From: an uncultured Clostridia bacterium
Lineage (GTDB): Bacteria > Bacillota > Clostridia > TANB77 > CAG-508
DNA length: 43,567 bases
Direction: 5' to 3'
Assembly (NCBI GenBank): GCA_934130435.1
Contig: CAKOYB010000009.1
Span: forward strand, 1-43,567
Both the position numbers and the translations under genes were made by a program. Every line of letters begins with the position of its first letter. The stretch's first letter is position 1. Under the pieces are notes generated by a model. The model was not told where the DNA came from. It saw nothing but the letters and a program-made list of their open reading frames with translations, and searched no databases. Shown one piece after another: positions 42,709 through 43,567 of the stretch.

Positions 42709-43567
42709 ACCAGTTCGCATACACATTGCGAGATCCTAACCAATATTCTTTATCTAATGCTCTTATTCCAAATTTTCCCATTTGAACCCAATCAGACATG
42801 TAATTTTCATCTCCATTTTCTCCATGTATTCCATATGTTTTCCAAGCAGTTTTATTCTTCCATTTGTCTAGTTTTTTTATTTCATATGGTTTACTTGTAT
42901 CTCTATAACTTGGATTATCTGGCACGGTTCCCACACTTCTTACTCCTTCATTAGGTATTTTTATTAAACTTGCACAATAACTATTTAGCCTATCTATTGC
43001 ATTATTATATGAGTATATTACTTTTTCTATATCTTCTACTGCTTTACTATTATCTAAATCTGTTGCTTCTGTTTGTGCTTCTGTATCATCTACTCCTAAT
43101 GTCAATTCTCCCATTGTGTTTTTGCTTATTACTTCTATATTATCAGTATTTTTATATAATACTATCCATGTTTCTTTTGTTCCATCTTTATCTGCATCTA
43201 GTTCAATTTCGTCTCCTTCTTTAAGACCTATTGGTAATTTTATTGCCTCTTCTATTGCTCCTATACTTCCATTTTTGTTTATTGTGTATATTCTTCCACT
43301 TGATTTTATTTTTACTTTAAAGTATTCTTTTGTTTCTTCTGTAATTTGAAAATCGTCTTTAAACTGGTCTGTTAGTGCTGCATTTAGTGGTTCTTTATTT
43401 ATTGTTCCCATTCCATCTATTGCTGCTTGGTTTATTGCTAGTTGTATTTTTTCTTTTTCTTCTGCTTCTGAATATACTTCTTTTGCTGTCTGGGTTTTAC
43501 TTAGTATTCCACCATCTTTTATTGCTCTTATACTTACTACTGCTAATATCAAAAGTATTATTATTGT
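42653..43567 (-). CDS. Prepilin-like surface protein, copy 2, 5' end outside the window and frameshifted at the 3' end
   Basis: The window edge cuts the hydrophobic helix (first visible residues TIIILLILAVVSIRAIKDGG). About 55 codons are identical in DNA to copy 1 (169 nt without a difference). The centre differs: KLPIGLKEGDEIELDADKDG and ETWIVLYKNTDNIEVISKN, then EYWLGSRNVYANWF near the end. As read, the frame stops after EEYGH at 42653; see the out-of-frame tail. Whether it is a broken gene, a phase-variable one or a sequence error is open. Confidence 0.75.
   Translation of the reverse strand, partial: TIIILLILAVVSIRAIKDGGILSKTQTAKEVYSEAEEKEKIQLAINQAAIDGMGTINKEPLNAALTDQFKDDFQITEETKEYFKVKIKSSGRIYTINKNGSIGAIEEAIKLPIGLKEGDEIELDADKDGTKETWIVLYKNTDNIEVISKNTMGELTLGVDDTEAQTEATDLDNSKAVEDIEKVIYSYNNAIDRLNSYCASLIKIPNEGVRSVGTVPDNPSYRDTSKPYEIKKLDKWKNKTAWKTYGIHGENGDENYMSDWVQMGKFGIRALDKEYWLGSRNVYANWFLLSSKRGCEFQREEYGH

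Noticed and set aside
1..43567. CRISPR array, tRNA or rRNA genes, insertion sequences
   Set aside because: No regularly spaced repeats, no tRNA cloverleaf apart from the tRNA-like part of tmRNA, and no transposase frame were found on either strand.

Overview
The window looks like a piece of a low-GC, spore-forming Bacillota (Clostridia-like) chromosome, probably an uncultured anaerobe. Base composition is strongly AT-rich. Division, translation and sporulation genes sit in orders typical of Clostridia/Bacilli, and SpoVT, SpoIIGA, sigma-E and a BofC-like protein point to endospore formation. Genus or species cannot be told from the sequence alone. Nearly all genes are on the minus strand; only a small RHH protein (36383), a VanW protein (40404) and a DD-carboxypeptidase (41118) read plus.

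Layout, left to right: (1) the 5' end of spoVT, cut by the window edge; (2) a prepilin-like surface protein (383-1570) preceded by a 37-codon small ORF with its own promoter and hairpin; (3) an envelope/translation operon (membrane protein, metG, tmk, gtrA, GT2 glycosyltransferase) behind a near-consensus promoter; (4) rlmB and lepA; (5) a cell-division and sporulation block reading murA-divIB-DUF881-DUF881-sbp-ftsA-ftsZ-spoIIGA-sigE, close to the Bacillus order, with candidate Spo0A sites before ftsA and an unusually spaced spoIIG-type promoter; (6) dCMP deaminase, topoisomerase III, a YibE/F membrane protein, a DUF3298-like protein, an unknown protein and aspS; (7) tmRNA, a frameshifted RNase E/G, and pth; (8) pyruvate kinase, BofC-like protein, ComEC, an SH3b-NlpC/P60 hydrolase, MTA/SAH nucleosidase and a duplicated-domain surface protein; (9) the rpmG-secE-nusG-rplK-rplA-rplJ-rplL operon, with a candidate L1 site before rplA and an L10 leader before rplJ; (10) plus-strand vanW and dacF; (11) a second prepilin-like gene running off the right edge.

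The most unusual structure is the pair of prepilin-like genes at the two ends of the window. They share an identical 169-nt segment (1351-1519 = 43399-43567) encoding most of the helix. Their C-terminal domains are diverged, and the last ~180 nt of each jump to about 42-43% GC (my hand count) against about 28% just upstream. That pattern fits an exchanged or diversified C-terminal cassette, possibly the target of a diversity-generating retroelement. No reverse transcriptase or template repeat lies in this window, so this is a hypothesis. The right-hand copy is also frameshifted near its 3' end: the next frame restores a family-like ending (VRPVV). Other points of interest are the RNase E/G frameshift at an A6 run, the murA and post-aspS hairpins that include ribosome-binding sites, and a perfect palindrome upstream of the RHH gene.
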